Positions 44,437 through 54,053 of a DNA stretch of 64,000 bases are shown here, piece by piece. Numbering within the stretch: the first letter of the stretch is position 1; each line of letters opens with the position of its first letter. This DNA is from Bacillota bacterium (GTDB taxonomy: Bacteria > Bacillota > Clostridia > Acetivibrionales > DSM-1351). The DNA lies in the NCBI GenBank assembly GCA_023391425.1, contig JAEWAX010000133.1:80734-144733 (forward strand), given 5' to 3'. The notes below the pieces were generated by a model, which did not search any database, had not been told where the DNA came from, and saw only the letters and a program-made list of their open reading frames with translations. A program made the position numbers and the translations under genes.

Positions 44437-44724
44437 ATGGCAACCAGTTTAAATGCCATATATATGGCTTTTGTCTCAGCCTATTGACTGTTTTGCCACA
44501 ATCTGTAAATATCGTATTCTTTTCAGCAAACTTTGTCAATATATCTGAATCCCTTCGTTTGTTCAAATAGAAAAAAGCACTCTACTTTTATGTAAAGCGC
44601 CTAAGTCATAGTATCCTCTTTATCTTTCCACATACACACTCATAACTGATTTAAATTCAAAGAAAACTCTTCCCTCATAGACCGTAACCATTTTTATTGA
44701 CCGTCTAACCACTTGTTAGTCCCT
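44437..44724. other. Spacer with a gene remnant
   Basis: On the minus strand a short frame reads LNKRRDSDILTKFAEKEYDI then YRLWQNSQ and a stop, just upstream of the DUF6508-like pseudogene. It looks like the C-terminal end of a lost gene rather than an expressed peptide. No other feature was seen. Confidence 0.35.
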
Positions 44725-45363
44725 CTACCTATCCCCCAACTTATCCCTCAATCCCAAAGTCCTAACCTTGTCCACTGCCTCCTTGCTGCTTCTAACCCCC
44801 AGTTTCCTCAATATCTTCTTAACCTGAGTTTTAACTGTATTTTGTGATTTATACATTTCTTTCTCAATCATATTTTTTGTATAGCCCTGCTCCAGTAGCT
44901 CATAAACCTCTTTTTCAGTGTTTGTTAATTCCTTTAGTTGATCTTGCCTTTGATATTCAGAGAATTTTTTGAGAACCACCTCAATTGGAGAATTATTTTT
45001 ATAGGATGCTCTTATAGCATCTGGAATTTCTCTATACTTCTCTTTTGAAATATAATTCACAGCACCTGCAGTAAAAGAGTCCAGTACTATCTCATCCTCT
45101 TTCAATGAAGTGAGCATAATTATTTTTGCACTTGAAAATTGTAGTATCTCCACAGTTGCCAATATACCATCGCACATATTCTCATTAAGATTAATATCCA
45201 TCAAAATCACATCGAAATGTATCACCTTTGCCAGTTCAATAGCAGTGGACTTAGTTGTAGCTGTACCTACGATAAGCATATCTTGCTGGCAATTTATGAA
45301 TGTTGTCATAGCCTTAAAAAAATTAATATCATCCTCAACAATTACTACTCTTATCTTATCCAT
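44725..45363 (-). CDS. LuxR/NarL-type response regulator
   Basis: 212 residues. The receiver domain has VVIVEDDINFF (acidic pocket), DVILMDINLNE (phospho-acceptor Asp about 56) and IIMLTSLKEDE, with Lys in VNYISKEKYREIP. The C-terminal LuxR HTH is LTNTEKEVYELLEQGYTKNM, then SQNTVKTQVKKILRKLGVRS. The ATG directly follows the kinase stop (TAAATG). It transmits the signal of the adjacent histidine kinase to unknown promoters. Confidence 0.92.
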   Translation of the reverse strand: MDKIRVVIVEDDINFFKAMTTFINCQQDMLIVGTATTKSTAIELAKVIHFDVILMDINLNENMCDGILATVEILQFSSAKIIMLTSLKEDEIVLDSFTAGAVNYISKEKYREIPDAIRASYKNNSPIEVVLKKFSEYQRQDQLKELTNTEKEVYELLEQGYTKNMIEKEMYKSQNTVKTQVKKILRKLGVRSSKEAVDKVRTLGLRDKLGDR

Positions 45364-46776
45364 TTATGCCACTCCTGAGATGTCTGTTAGTTCTGTCTTA
45401 AGAATTTTCTTTGCAGGAAAACTTAGTAACACTTTTGTCCCTACCCCTATTTCGCTCTCAACATCTAAAGAGCCACCATGCTGTTGCATTACACAATAGC
45501 AATACGTAAGCCCGAGTCCAAAGTTATTGGTGCGGTGCTTTGTCGAAAATAAAGGTTCAATTATGTGTGAAAGATTTTCCTTAGAAATACCTGGTCCATC
45601 GTCGGCAATTGATAATATAAGCTTTTTATTCTTTTGAACAAGGTCAATAGTAATTGTACCTTCTGTGCACATTGCTTCAATAGCATTTTTTAGAATATTA
45701 CCTATTGTTTCTTGCAAATGGATGCCGTCACATTGTAGCATGTATTCAGATTTAAATTTTCTAATAATGTTAATGCTTTTACCTGTAATAAAAGGCATAA
45801 CCAGGTTAATAGCCCCATCGATAATTTTACTTAATTCATATGGCTTTTCATCCAGAACAATCTCTCTAACCTGACTTTGAATCTTATTAACCATAATATT
45901 GAGATAATTGGTAGATTCATTAACTATTTCTATGCTTTCGTTAATCTCTGGTAACAGATTGTTTTGACTATTTGCTGTAATGCATTGAATATTATCCATA
46001 CACATTGATATTTTCATTACTTCATTTTTTATAGTATGGTTTAATAGTGAGGTCCCTGATGTGACTGCTTTTATTGATTTATCAACATAATGCCTTTCAA
46101 AGACAAGCTTGACTCCTAATGCACCCTTATTAATTCCGAAGAAAACAAATGCAAAAAACTGCATTACTATTACAACTGCGTTGTATCCATAAACTTGACT
46201 AATATTTAAAGCTGGAAGTAAATAGTTAGTAAGCAAAGCAATTATTGTTCCTGGCATCACTATAATGCAAGTCAGCAACTTTTGCTGCCTTACTGCCGTT
46301 TGCTTTGTTTTAATAAATGTATATACCATCAGTCCATTGGCCAAAAGAACATAAGGAGCAACCCAAATTGAAGTTGTTATAGGTGGCGTCTTAAATGATG
46401 GATATAGGGGTACACGGACATACATTATACATGTTGGAATCATAAGTATGGTAATTACTTTTACTCTATGCCTGTTCCATTTATCTTTAAATATATTAGA
46501 AGAAACTATACCATAAATTAGCAAAGCTGTTGGAGCCAAAAAATATCCAAATGAGGCAAATAATCCGCTCAAAAATCTAAGTACTACCATAATATATGAG
46601 TTGGAATAAAAATAATCACTCAAGTATGACATAATGTCTTTTTGTATAACAACCGAGAAACCTCCCAGAGCTGAAAACAAGCAAACACAAGCCAGAAAAT
46701 GTGTTGATTCATTTTTTCGGTCTACTGCTATTAGTATAATCGCTATAATACTTAGTGAAATGAATAAAACCAACAT
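45364..46776 (-). CDS. Membrane sensor histidine kinase
   Basis: 470 residues. Seven or so N-terminal TM segments (about 1-215) form the sensor. The dimerisation helix has SLLNHTIKNEVMKI with the phospho-acceptor His about 247. GHKL ATPase motifs are NILKNAIEAM (N box), IADDGPGIS (G1) and NFGLGLTYCYCVMQQHGG (G2). The signal is unknown. It forms a two-gene operon with the response regulator. GAGGAG precedes the ATG. Confidence 0.9.
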   Translation of the reverse strand: MLVLFISLSIIAIILIAVDRKNESTHFLACVCLFSALGGFSVVIQKDIMSYLSDYFYSNSYIMVVLRFLSGLFASFGYFLAPTALLIYGIVSSNIFKDKWNRHRVKVITILMIPTCIMYVRVPLYPSFKTPPITTSIWVAPYVLLANGLMVYTFIKTKQTAVRQQKLLTCIIVMPGTIIALLTNYLLPALNISQVYGYNAVVIVMQFFAFVFFGINKGALGVKLVFERHYVDKSIKAVTSGTSLLNHTIKNEVMKISMCMDNIQCITANSQNNLLPEINESIEIVNESTNYLNIMVNKIQSQVREIVLDEKPYELSKIIDGAINLVMPFITGKSINIIRKFKSEYMLQCDGIHLQETIGNILKNAIEAMCTEGTITIDLVQKNKKLILSIADDGPGISKENLSHIIEPLFSTKHRTNNFGLGLTYCYCVMQQHGGSLDVESEIGVGTKVLLSFPAKKILKTELTDISGVA

Positions 46777-46970
46777 TAAAAAACTCCTCTATGCCATCTG
46801 ATAAGTCCTTCATCAGTTTACATAATATCAGAATTTAGGTAGCTTTTTAACAGGGAATAATTAGTATAATATGCTTTATATTGATAAATCTTATTAACAA
46901 AGGATATAATTTTATATACTATCTGTTACAAATTATATTTATAGCATTTTAACCTAGGAGGCTTGATTAC

Positions 46971-47954
46971 TTGAATAAATATTTTTCTAAGCTTATAGAT
47001 AATTATTCATTATATGATTTACACAAAAGAAGGAGTACTCGCTCACATTTTTATAAGGGCATTGTTTCTGTACCCAAAATTGAGGATATTGAATCCTTTT
47101 ATACATTACCTCCTACCCCAAATGTAAAATTTTCGCATCAAACTATTATTAATAACTACTCTACAGGAATTTACAAATATGAAAGCCAGATTAAAAATAA
47201 TCAGAACAGTAATGACTATTCGACTGGTACTTACTATATTAATAATACATTAAAGACTGGTACAAGTGTAATATTGGTTCATGGCTGGAGAATGGATTCT
47301 TTAGATAGAATTGATAAATTTTTTTTGAAACCCTTAATGCAAGATGGTTTTGACATATACCATTTTACTCTGCCTCATCATTTTGATAGATCGACTGCTG
47401 AATCTCTTTATAATGGTGAATTGATGGTCAGTGCTAATGTTGATAGAACCTTGCTTTCTATACAGCAAGCAGTATCTGATCTAAGAGCGTTAATTAGATT
47501 TTTAAAGGAAAATAATCAAAAAGTTATTTTAATAGGAGTCAGTTTAGGTGGATTCTTTACAAATTTAGTAGCTACATTAGAAACTAGAATTGACATGCTA
47601 ATTTCAGTAATGTATGCCAATAGCATTCCCTTCTCTGTTTTCAAGTCTTCACCAGGCAAGTTCATCAAGAAGGATTTTGAGGAGCACGGTTTAACCTATC
47701 AAGAAGTAAAAAAATACTGGGCTATCACAGAACCCAGCAATTTCAAGCCTGCTATTCCAAAGGAAAATATCCTTTTGATTAGTGGAATGTATGATCAGTA
47801 TGTGCTTAATGAGGATACCGACTTATTGTGGGAAGCCTGGGGTATGCCAAAAAGACTGATTTATCCCTGCGGGCATTCTGGAATTGTGCTTTGTAGGGGT
47901 AGGATTCGTAGGGATGTGATGGGGTTTTTGGGAGATAATCATACTCATAAATAA
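46971..47954 (+). CDS. Alpha/beta hydrolase
   Basis: 327 residues. LVHGWRMDSL (oxyanion strand), LIGVSLGGFFTNLVATL (GxSxG nucleophile elbow) and a C-terminal ILLISGMYDQYV with YPCGHSGI (catalytic Asp and His) complete the triad. No signal peptide. The start is TTG 46971, with GGAGG 9 nt upstream. The substrate is unknown. It is divergent from the kinase operon and may be its target. Confidence 0.8.
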   Translation: MNKYFSKLIDNYSLYDLHKRRSTRSHFYKGIVSVPKIEDIESFYTLPPTPNVKFSHQTIINNYSTGIYKYESQIKNNQNSNDYSTGTYYINNTLKTGTSVILVHGWRMDSLDRIDKFFLKPLMQDGFDIYHFTLPHHFDRSTAESLYNGELMVSANVDRTLLSIQQAVSDLRALIRFLKENNQKVILIGVSLGGFFTNLVATLETRIDMLISVMYANSIPFSVFKSSPGKFIKKDFEEHGLTYQEVKKYWAITEPSNFKPAIPKENILLISGMYDQYVLNEDTDLLWEAWGMPKRLIYPCGHSGIVLCRGRIRRDVMGFLGDNHTHK

Positions 47955-48026
47955 TCAATACATTTACTATATCTCTATTATTCTTTAATGCAGATAAAAA
48001 AAGCACCTTATATGCTCTTTGGGTAT

Positions 48027-48683
48027 TTATATATCTTCATTATCGTCCTTAAACATTGATAATACTTTAGCACCTGCATGAGCATTAAACAGTTGAAATA
48101 TATTGAAAATAAAACTTTTTAATTCCCACACAGTTAAAAAATTAAAACTAAAGTAAAAACTTAATACTATTAATGAAATAATAATATTTAATAAATTAAA
48201 ATTTGTTGCAGCCCAATTTTCTGGAAGAGCTATAAGTATAACTCTAACAATTAAGCTAATAAATATCGACAATCCTTGTAACATCATAACTTCTGCAAAA
48301 TACTCGTTCATATTTTGCAACCTACTCTTACTCTTATCATCTTTATCTTTGTTATCTTTGTTATCTTTATCATCTTCTAGCATCCAAATCAATAATTCTT
48401 TATTAATCAGAGCTTGAAAAAAAGCATATCCCGTAAATGCAATACCAAATAATGCCAAAACGACACCACCAATTACTTCAATAGCTGCTTTTGTCATTTT
48501 AATTGTGTCAATTGAATAGCTAATCAATCCAGCTGGTAAAATACCAATTAGTATTATAATTATAAAACTAACTATATTTTTTTTAGAAGGTTTAAGTAAT
48601 TTGAGTGCGTGAAACATTACTTGTTTAGAGGATTTTTTTTCAAATAAACGTTCTACATTATCAACATTTATTTTCCTCTTCAT
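48027..48683 (-). CDS. Four-TM membrane protein of a two-gene module
   Basis: 218 residues with four TM helices (about 38-58, 68-93, 135-155 and 163-187), in two hairpins separated by an Asp/Lys-rich loop (DDKDNKDNKDKDDKSKS, a short repeat). AAGGGGG precedes the ATG, 21 bp after the soluble partner gene. Small 4-TM proteins next to a soluble sensor are common in antiviral modules that act on the membrane, such as Kiwa. No family was identified. Confidence 0.6.
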   Translation of the reverse strand: MKRKINVDNVERLFEKKSSKQVMFHALKLLKPSKKNIVSFIIIILIGILPAGLISYSIDTIKMTKAAIEVIGGVVLALFGIAFTGYAFFQALINKELLIWMLEDDKDNKDNKDKDDKSKSRLQNMNEYFAEVMMLQGLSIFISLIVRVILIALPENWAATNFNLLNIIISLIVLSFYFSFNFLTVWELKSFIFNIFQLFNAHAGAKVLSMFKDDNEDI

Positions 48684-48704
48684 GTATTCAGCCCCCTTCT
48701 AACT

Positions 48705-49661
48705 TTATATTTTTCTTTTTACAAATGGAATTATTTTTGCTTTATTTTCTTCATAAATTGTATTATTTGATTCACTAACATATGATACCATATTCATATT
48801 TTTCCCTTTTCGGGCAATATCATTTAATTCTTCTCCTATATTTTCTCCTTGTATATCAATTTCCATTCTTTCTGATATTTGATCATTATTTATAGTTACT
48901 ATATTTTTATTTGGAAGTGTTACATTAAAAATTGGCTCCACAGTTCCTCCTGCTTGTTCAAGTACATCAGTAATACCTTCTACAGATTTTGGAGATTTTA
49001 ATACAATTTCACCATTTTTGCTATCGACCTTTCTTCTTAATTCAGTTGTCATGCCGCTAAACATCCCAGAGAAATCATAGTCTCCATTTAATGGGTAGAA
49101 CCTTAATGTTAATTTATTAATTGATTTAACTTGCTTTAGTGACTCTTCTATTGATTCCCTCATTGGTATTCCAACTACATAAATAAGCGGTATCGGGAAT
49201 TCTTCTATATTTTGTTTTTTACGTTCTTGATTTTGATATTTTATAAACCTTGTAATTATATGACGGATAGTAGACTCAAAGCTTCTTAGTGTAGGGCTAC
49301 CATTTTGATTTTGAACAAATACCATTCTATGGTTTCTTAAATATATAGTAAAAGTTGAAAAAGGAGCTGCAGGATATCTATTATCTAATTCTATTAGATT
49401 TCCGTTTTCATCTAAATCAGATAAGATTTCAAGCGTTGTGCTTTTCACAATATTTCCAACTATTGCATAATCATCTTCTCCGACATCAATAACTTCAATA
49501 TTCATTAATAAAAACTTCGTATCATCAGACTTTTTTACTATACCGCTGGTTAAAGCCGGGATAATAATAGATTCAAAGTAATTTAATAATGGTAATTCAT
49601 TACCATCTTTATCACAAAATACGACATTAAAATTTGCTACAGCCATTCTTTTTTTTCCCAA
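48705..49661 (-). CDS. Soluble partner protein of the four-TM module
   Basis: 318 residues, no TM segment. The N-terminal part is alpha/beta (AVANFNVVFCDKDGNELPLL, NYFESIIIPALTSGIVKKSD), with RNHRMVFVQNQNGSPTLRSF in the middle and a charged C-terminus. TTG 49661 has GGGAGG 8 nt upstream; ATG 49646 is an alternative. The family was not recognised. A sigma-A promoter lies just upstream. It sits in a defence-rich stretch and pairs with the 4-TM protein, so a sensor/effector pair is a reasonable inference. Confidence 0.6.
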   Translation of the reverse strand: MGKKRMAVANFNVVFCDKDGNELPLLNYFESIIIPALTSGIVKKSDDTKFLLMNIEVIDVGEDDYAIVGNIVKSTTLEILSDLDENGNLIELDNRYPAAPFSTFTIYLRNHRMVFVQNQNGSPTLRSFESTIRHIITRFIKYQNQERKKQNIEEFPIPLIYVVGIPMRESIEESLKQVKSINKLTLRFYPLNGDYDFSGMFSGMTTELRRKVDSKNGEIVLKSPKSVEGITDVLEQAGGTVEPIFNVTLPNKNIVTINNDQISERMEIDIQGENIGEELNDIARKGKNMNMVSYVSESNNTIYEENKAKIIPFVKRKI

Positions 49662-49691
49662 AGTCCACGCCTCCCAAGTAAGTATAATCGA

Positions 49692-49720
49692 ATTATAGAC
49701 TTTTTAGGAAAATATTTCAA
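49692..49720 (-). promoter_or_regulatory. Promoter of the soluble/4-TM module
   Basis: Minus strand TTGAAA (49720-49715), a 17-bp spacer, then TATAAT (49697-49692), about 30 bp before the start codon. Confidence 0.7.
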
Positions 49721-49782
49721 TAATTTTTAAATTTAAAATTACTCTTTCATCATAAACACAATCTAATTTTATTCCTTATCGG

Positions 49783-49830
49783 CAGTACAGGGTTTCCTCC
49801 ATGAGCTATTCTCTCTTCTAATGTCATCAT
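49783..49830 (-). pseudogene. Phage large-terminase fragment
   Basis: The minus strand reads MMTLEERIAHGGNPVL and then loses similarity. The (E)xRIAHGGNPVLRW segment is characteristic of the C-terminal part of phage TerL proteins. Only about 16 codons survive in the spacer between the soluble/4-TM module and the ATPase/Z1 operon. The rest of the 335-bp spacer holds promoters and a 9-bp inverted repeat (GGATATAAA/TTTATATCC, 49840-49865). Confidence 0.55.
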
Positions 49831-49996
49831 TCTATTATAGGATATAAATTATAGTATTTATATCCTTTGTAAGCCAAATTTCTCAATAATCAATTACTTT
49901 TTAGGTAAAATATATTATTTTTTGTTTTTTTATGGTAAAGTATATTTGTAAAAAACTAACTTAGTTTCATTTCTATTCTTACCGAGGAGCTTGCTT

Positions 49997-51421
49997 ATGA
50001 AGCCGCAAATAATAAATCCAAACGTAGGGAATTTTGTAAAGTCTCTGCGAGATATAGGATATACTTTTGAAATAGCTGTAGCTGATTTAATCGATAATTG
50101 TATTACTGCACAGGCATCAACAATAAAAATATATACTGTACCAGAGCCAAATTTGGTATTTGGATTATTAGATGACGGAATAGGTATGTCAAAGGCAGAA
50201 TTAATAGAAGCAATGAGGCTTGCAAGCAAAGATCCTGATGAACAAAGGGATCATTATGATTTAGGTAGATTTGGACTAGGTTTAAAAACTGCTTCTTTTT
50301 CCCAGTGTAGAAAACTTACTGTATTATCAAAAAACAATGGTAACACATCAATTGCGCAATGGGACCTTGATTATATAACTGCTAAAAATTCATGGCTACT
50401 TAAATATCCAAACATTAATGAAGTCTATAATATGCCCTTGCTTGATGACTTTATCCAAAGTAAAAAAGGAACTTTAGTTATATGGGAAAAGCTTGACCGA
50501 TATGAAAAAGATACTTTTTCAGTCACTATTGATAAACTTAGAAAGCATATATCTCTTGTGTTTCATAGATTTTTAGAAGGTTCAATAAAGAACAAAAAAG
50601 TAAAAATCTATATTAATAATGATAATTTATTGGCCTTTAACCCTTTCAATTTAAATAACCCGTATACTCAAGAATTAGCTGTTGAAAAAATCAAGCAGTT
50701 TAACTATACAATTAATATTCAGCCTTTCATTCTCCCTCATCATTCAAAAGTATCACAACAAGAATATGAAAGATATGCAACTGAAGATGGCTATACAAAA
50801 TCTCAAGGCTTTTACCTCTATAGAGAAAACCGTTTGCTTATTTATGGTACTTGGTGGGGATTACATAGAATTAAGGATGCTCACAAACTTGTTAGAATTA
50901 AAATAGATATTTCAAACAAGCAAGACTTTTACTGGGGAATAGATATAAAAAAATCAACTGCTAATCCTTGTCAGGAAATAAAGGGTGACTTGAAAAGAAT
51001 AATTAATCAAATTACAGAAAAGGGCTCTCGTCCATATACTGGTCGTGGCAAAAAAATAAAGGATACTACAACTACACGTTTTTGGAATCTAGTTCCTTGC
51101 CAAGATGGTATAAGGTTTTCTATAAATGAAGATCATCCTCTATTAAAAAAACTCAGACTAGATCTTAGCTCTGAGCAAAATGAGCTTTTAAAAATGTATT
51201 TAAGTGCAATTCAGTCTTATTTACCTTTAGAAGCAATTCAGGCACAACTTCAAGAAAATCCTCATGAAATAAAGCAAGAAACTACATTCAGTGATGAGGA
51301 GCTTTTAAAAATAATAGAGAAGATTAAGGAATCCGGAATTTCAGACTCATATTATGAAGAGTTAAAAAAGACAGAATTATTTAAAAATAGATTGGAGTTG
51401 TTTAAAAATGGAGTTGAATAG
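49997..51421 (+). CDS. GHKL ATPase, MORC/MutL-like, of a Z1-type defence operon
   Basis: 474 residues from the ATG at 49997 (GAGGAG upstream). The Bergerat ATP-binding motifs are intact: AVADLIDNCITAQAS (N box), LLDDGIGMSKAELIEAMRLA (G1) and LGRFGLGLKTASFSQCRKL (G2). Bacterial MORC-like ATPases of this type were linked by comparative genomics to restriction-modification-like operons with Z1, PD-(D/E)XK and AIPR genes, the exact set found here. It probably works as an ATP-dependent DNA clamp. First gene of a four-gene operon. Confidence 0.88.
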   Translation: MKPQIINPNVGNFVKSLRDIGYTFEIAVADLIDNCITAQASTIKIYTVPEPNLVFGLLDDGIGMSKAELIEAMRLASKDPDEQRDHYDLGRFGLGLKTASFSQCRKLTVLSKNNGNTSIAQWDLDYITAKNSWLLKYPNINEVYNMPLLDDFIQSKKGTLVIWEKLDRYEKDTFSVTIDKLRKHISLVFHRFLEGSIKNKKVKIYINNDNLLAFNPFNLNNPYTQELAVEKIKQFNYTINIQPFILPHHSKVSQQEYERYATEDGYTKSQGFYLYRENRLLIYGTWWGLHRIKDAHKLVRIKIDISNKQDFYWGIDIKKSTANPCQEIKGDLKRIINQITEKGSRPYTGRGKKIKDTTTTRFWNLVPCQDGIRFSINEDHPLLKKLRLDLSSEQNELLKMYLSAIQSYLPLEAIQAQLQENPHEIKQETTFSDEELLKIIEKIKESGISDSYYEELKKTELFKNRLELFKNGVE

Positions 51422-54053
51422 TTTTGAAAGAGTAAAAACGTTTATCATTAATAAACTCATAGAAGTGGATGGCATTCTGCCTCAGGGTAAAATAGACTCT
51501 GAAATTAAAAACACTAGACTTCTTTTAGAAGGAATGCCCAAAGATATGCTTAACCTACTATTTTCATGTGATAATATGGAACTGCTTACAGAAGATGAAT
51601 GGGAAATACTTCAACGTGAGATTGAAACACTGTTTGATGTTGAAATGTCTGCCGGAATATTAATACAAGGAGAAGAACAGCAGAAAAGAGACACCAAATG
51701 GTGGACTGACCGCGAGAAATTAAAAGGTGAAAATTACTATTGGAATAGATACCTAAAACATATGAGAAAAAGCCTCCCATTTGATGTAGTTAAAACGATG
51801 GATGTAGATACAGATAGTGTAATGAACAATTTGGAAAATCCAAATAGCAAGGAGTTTTCAAGGTATGGAATGGTTGTAGGTCATGTTCAATCTGGTAAGA
51901 CAGGTAATTATTCTGCATTAATTTGTAAGGCAGCGGATGCTGGATACAAATTTATTGTTGTAATTGCAGGAGGAATGAACAATCTTAGAAATCAAACTCA
52001 GGATAGACTTAATAAAAGTTTTATTGGATCAGATATTGGAATTCCTGTGGGAGTAGGTAAATTACCAGGAAGTAAATCAAAAAAACTACCTGTTAGTTTA
52101 ACTACAAAAATGCAGGATTTTAACAAAAGAGATGCTGATAAATATTCTCAGGGGATAAATTTTGATATCATTTCGACCCCTATAGTTATAGTAATAAAAA
52201 AGAATAGTAAGTCACTAGATAACGTAATTCAATGGCTAGGATCCCAAAATAAAAAACAAAAAATAAGAGATCATGCTATGCTCTTGATTGATGATGAATC
52301 AGATTATGCTTCAATAAATACCAAGAGCGAAGACGATCCTACAATTATTAATGAGAGTATAAGAAGGCTGTTAAATTTATTTTCTAAAAGTGCATATGTT
52401 GCGTATACTGCGACTCCATATGCAAACATATTTATTGATCATAAAGTGGATATAGAAAATCTAGGTAGAGACTTGTTCCCTAAAGACTTTATTTATGCTT
52501 TAGAAGCCCCTTCTAATTACTTTGGAGCAAGAAAAATATTCTTGGATACAAATAGCAAACATATAATTACAATAGAAGAACCTAGTAATCTTAAAATAAA
52601 TCATAAAAAAGATACGGATATAAAATACCTACCAGAAAGTCTAAATGAAGCCATCAGGTTATTCTTAATTAATATAGCAATTCGTCACTTAAGGAAACAA
52701 GATAATAAACATAACAGTATGCTAGTTCATGCATCACGATTTACTGCGATTCATCAAAAAATTTCATTATGTATTGAAACGTATTTATCTACGCTCAGAA
52801 AAGACGTGGTCTCTTATGGTATGTTAGACCAACCAGAAAAGCAAAGTATTAATATTGCTATGATAAAAGACACATTTGAGAAAAGGTGTACAAATATTGA
52901 ATTTAGCTGGAACTCCATCATTAAAAAAATTTCATATATTATTGAAACTGTAATAATCAGAGAAGTACATCAAAAAAAGAGCGTAGAACTAGAGTATAGG
53001 GATGACTCCCCTTCCAATGTTATAGTCATTGGTGGTACTAGCCTCTCAAGAGGTTATACTCTAGAAGGTCTTAGTATCAGTTATTTTTTAAGAAGTACTA
53101 TTTTTTATGATACATTAATGCAAATGGGAAGGTGGTTTGGGTATAGACCATACTACGAAGACATTTGCAGAATTTATATGACTGAGAGTATGCGCGAAAA
53201 TTTTAAAGATATTATTCTTGCAACTGAAGATTTGTTTGAAGACTTTAGAATAATGGAGCTTGAGAAAAAGACTCCTAATGATTTTGGACTTGCTGTAAGG
53301 CAACATCCTGATAGCGGACTACAAGTTACTGCAAGAAATAAACAAAAAAATAGCAAAGACATATATTTTGAAATGAAACTTGATGGAAGTCTCAAGGAAA
53401 CAAGTTGGATAACAAGTAGTGAAATATCTAATAATAAAAATCTTTCATTAATTAAAAGCACTATCCAATTGCTAAATGAAAAATGCAAAGAAAACTATAA
53501 GCAAGTAAAGAAATCTCACCTATGGACAGAAATAGACAAAAAAGTAGTAGAGGACTTTGTAAATAAATATATACTTTATAATGATAATGATAGTGATTTT
53601 TTTGGAATAAGATCAAGAATGCCAATTAACTTTATCAAGAAGTATATTAATGATGTGGATACAAAATGGGATATAGCTTTATACTCTGTTGGAGATGAAG
53701 ACTATCATATAACTGATGGTATTAAAATCGGAAAGCAAGAAAGAACGATCTTACCCCAAAAAGGATACTACGAGGTATTGCATAGGCAAGTTTCTTCTGG
53801 TTCATCAGAATCTATAACCTTATCTGATGAAGAATGTAATGGTATAGATAGAAATAAGCGTAAAGAAATAAGAAAACTTCTTAAGAGACCTCTTTTGATG
53901 TTACACGTTTTGAAGACAGATGCTGTTTCAGAATTAGCTGCATTCGGCATTAGCTTTCCTGGTAGTATAACTAGTGCTGGTAAAACGGTAGTATTAAAAA
54001 TTAACACGGTATACATTGAAAATCTATTAAACGAGGAGGAATATGATGACTAA
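51408..54053 (+). CDS. Z1-domain superfamily 2 helicase-like protein
   Basis: 881 residues, overlapping the ATPase gene by 14 bp. Walker A is in GHVQSGKTGNYSALICKAAD (about 155) and Walker B in MLLIDDESDYASIN. SAYVAYTATPYANIFID is the helicase motif III-like TATP segment. The Z1 segment (about 535-600) reads VIVIGGTSLSRGYTLEGLSI and TLMQMGRWFGYRPYYEDICR. It is likely the ATP-dependent DNA motor or endonuclease-associated subunit of the system. The C-terminal 250 residues are unassigned. Confidence 0.88.
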   Translation: MELNSFERVKTFIINKLIEVDGILPQGKIDSEIKNTRLLLEGMPKDMLNLLFSCDNMELLTEDEWEILQREIETLFDVEMSAGILIQGEEQQKRDTKWWTDREKLKGENYYWNRYLKHMRKSLPFDVVKTMDVDTDSVMNNLENPNSKEFSRYGMVVGHVQSGKTGNYSALICKAADAGYKFIVVIAGGMNNLRNQTQDRLNKSFIGSDIGIPVGVGKLPGSKSKKLPVSLTTKMQDFNKRDADKYSQGINFDIISTPIVIVIKKNSKSLDNVIQWLGSQNKKQKIRDHAMLLIDDESDYASINTKSEDDPTIINESIRRLLNLFSKSAYVAYTATPYANIFIDHKVDIENLGRDLFPKDFIYALEAPSNYFGARKIFLDTNSKHIITIEEPSNLKINHKKDTDIKYLPESLNEAIRLFLINIAIRHLRKQDNKHNSMLVHASRFTAIHQKISLCIETYLSTLRKDVVSYGMLDQPEKQSINIAMIKDTFEKRCTNIEFSWNSIIKKISYIIETVIIREVHQKKSVELEYRDDSPSNVIVIGGTSLSRGYTLEGLSISYFLRSTIFYDTLMQMGRWFGYRPYYEDICRIYMTESMRENFKDIILATEDLFEDFRIMELEKKTPNDFGLAVRQHPDSGLQVTARNKQKNSKDIYFEMKLDGSLKETSWITSSEISNNKNLSLIKSTIQLLNEKCKENYKQVKKSHLWTEIDKKVVEDFVNKYILYNDNDSDFFGIRSRMPINFIKKYINDVDTKWDIALYSVGDEDYHITDGIKIGKQERTILPQKGYYEVLHRQVSSGSSESITLSDEECNGIDRNKRKEIRKLLKRPLLMLHVLKTDAVSELAAFGISFPGSITSAGKTVVLKINTVYIENLLNEEEYDD

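Noticed and set aside
44229..44459. Hydrophobic 76-codon frame as a small membrane protein
   Set aside because: It overlaps the DUF6508-like remnant in another frame, has no ribosome site, and the DUF6508-like reading has family similarity.
48027..49661. Firm assignment of the soluble/4-TM pair as Kiwa
   Set aside because: Sizes and topology fit, but gene order is reversed and no Kiwa-specific sequence motif could be confirmed by eye.
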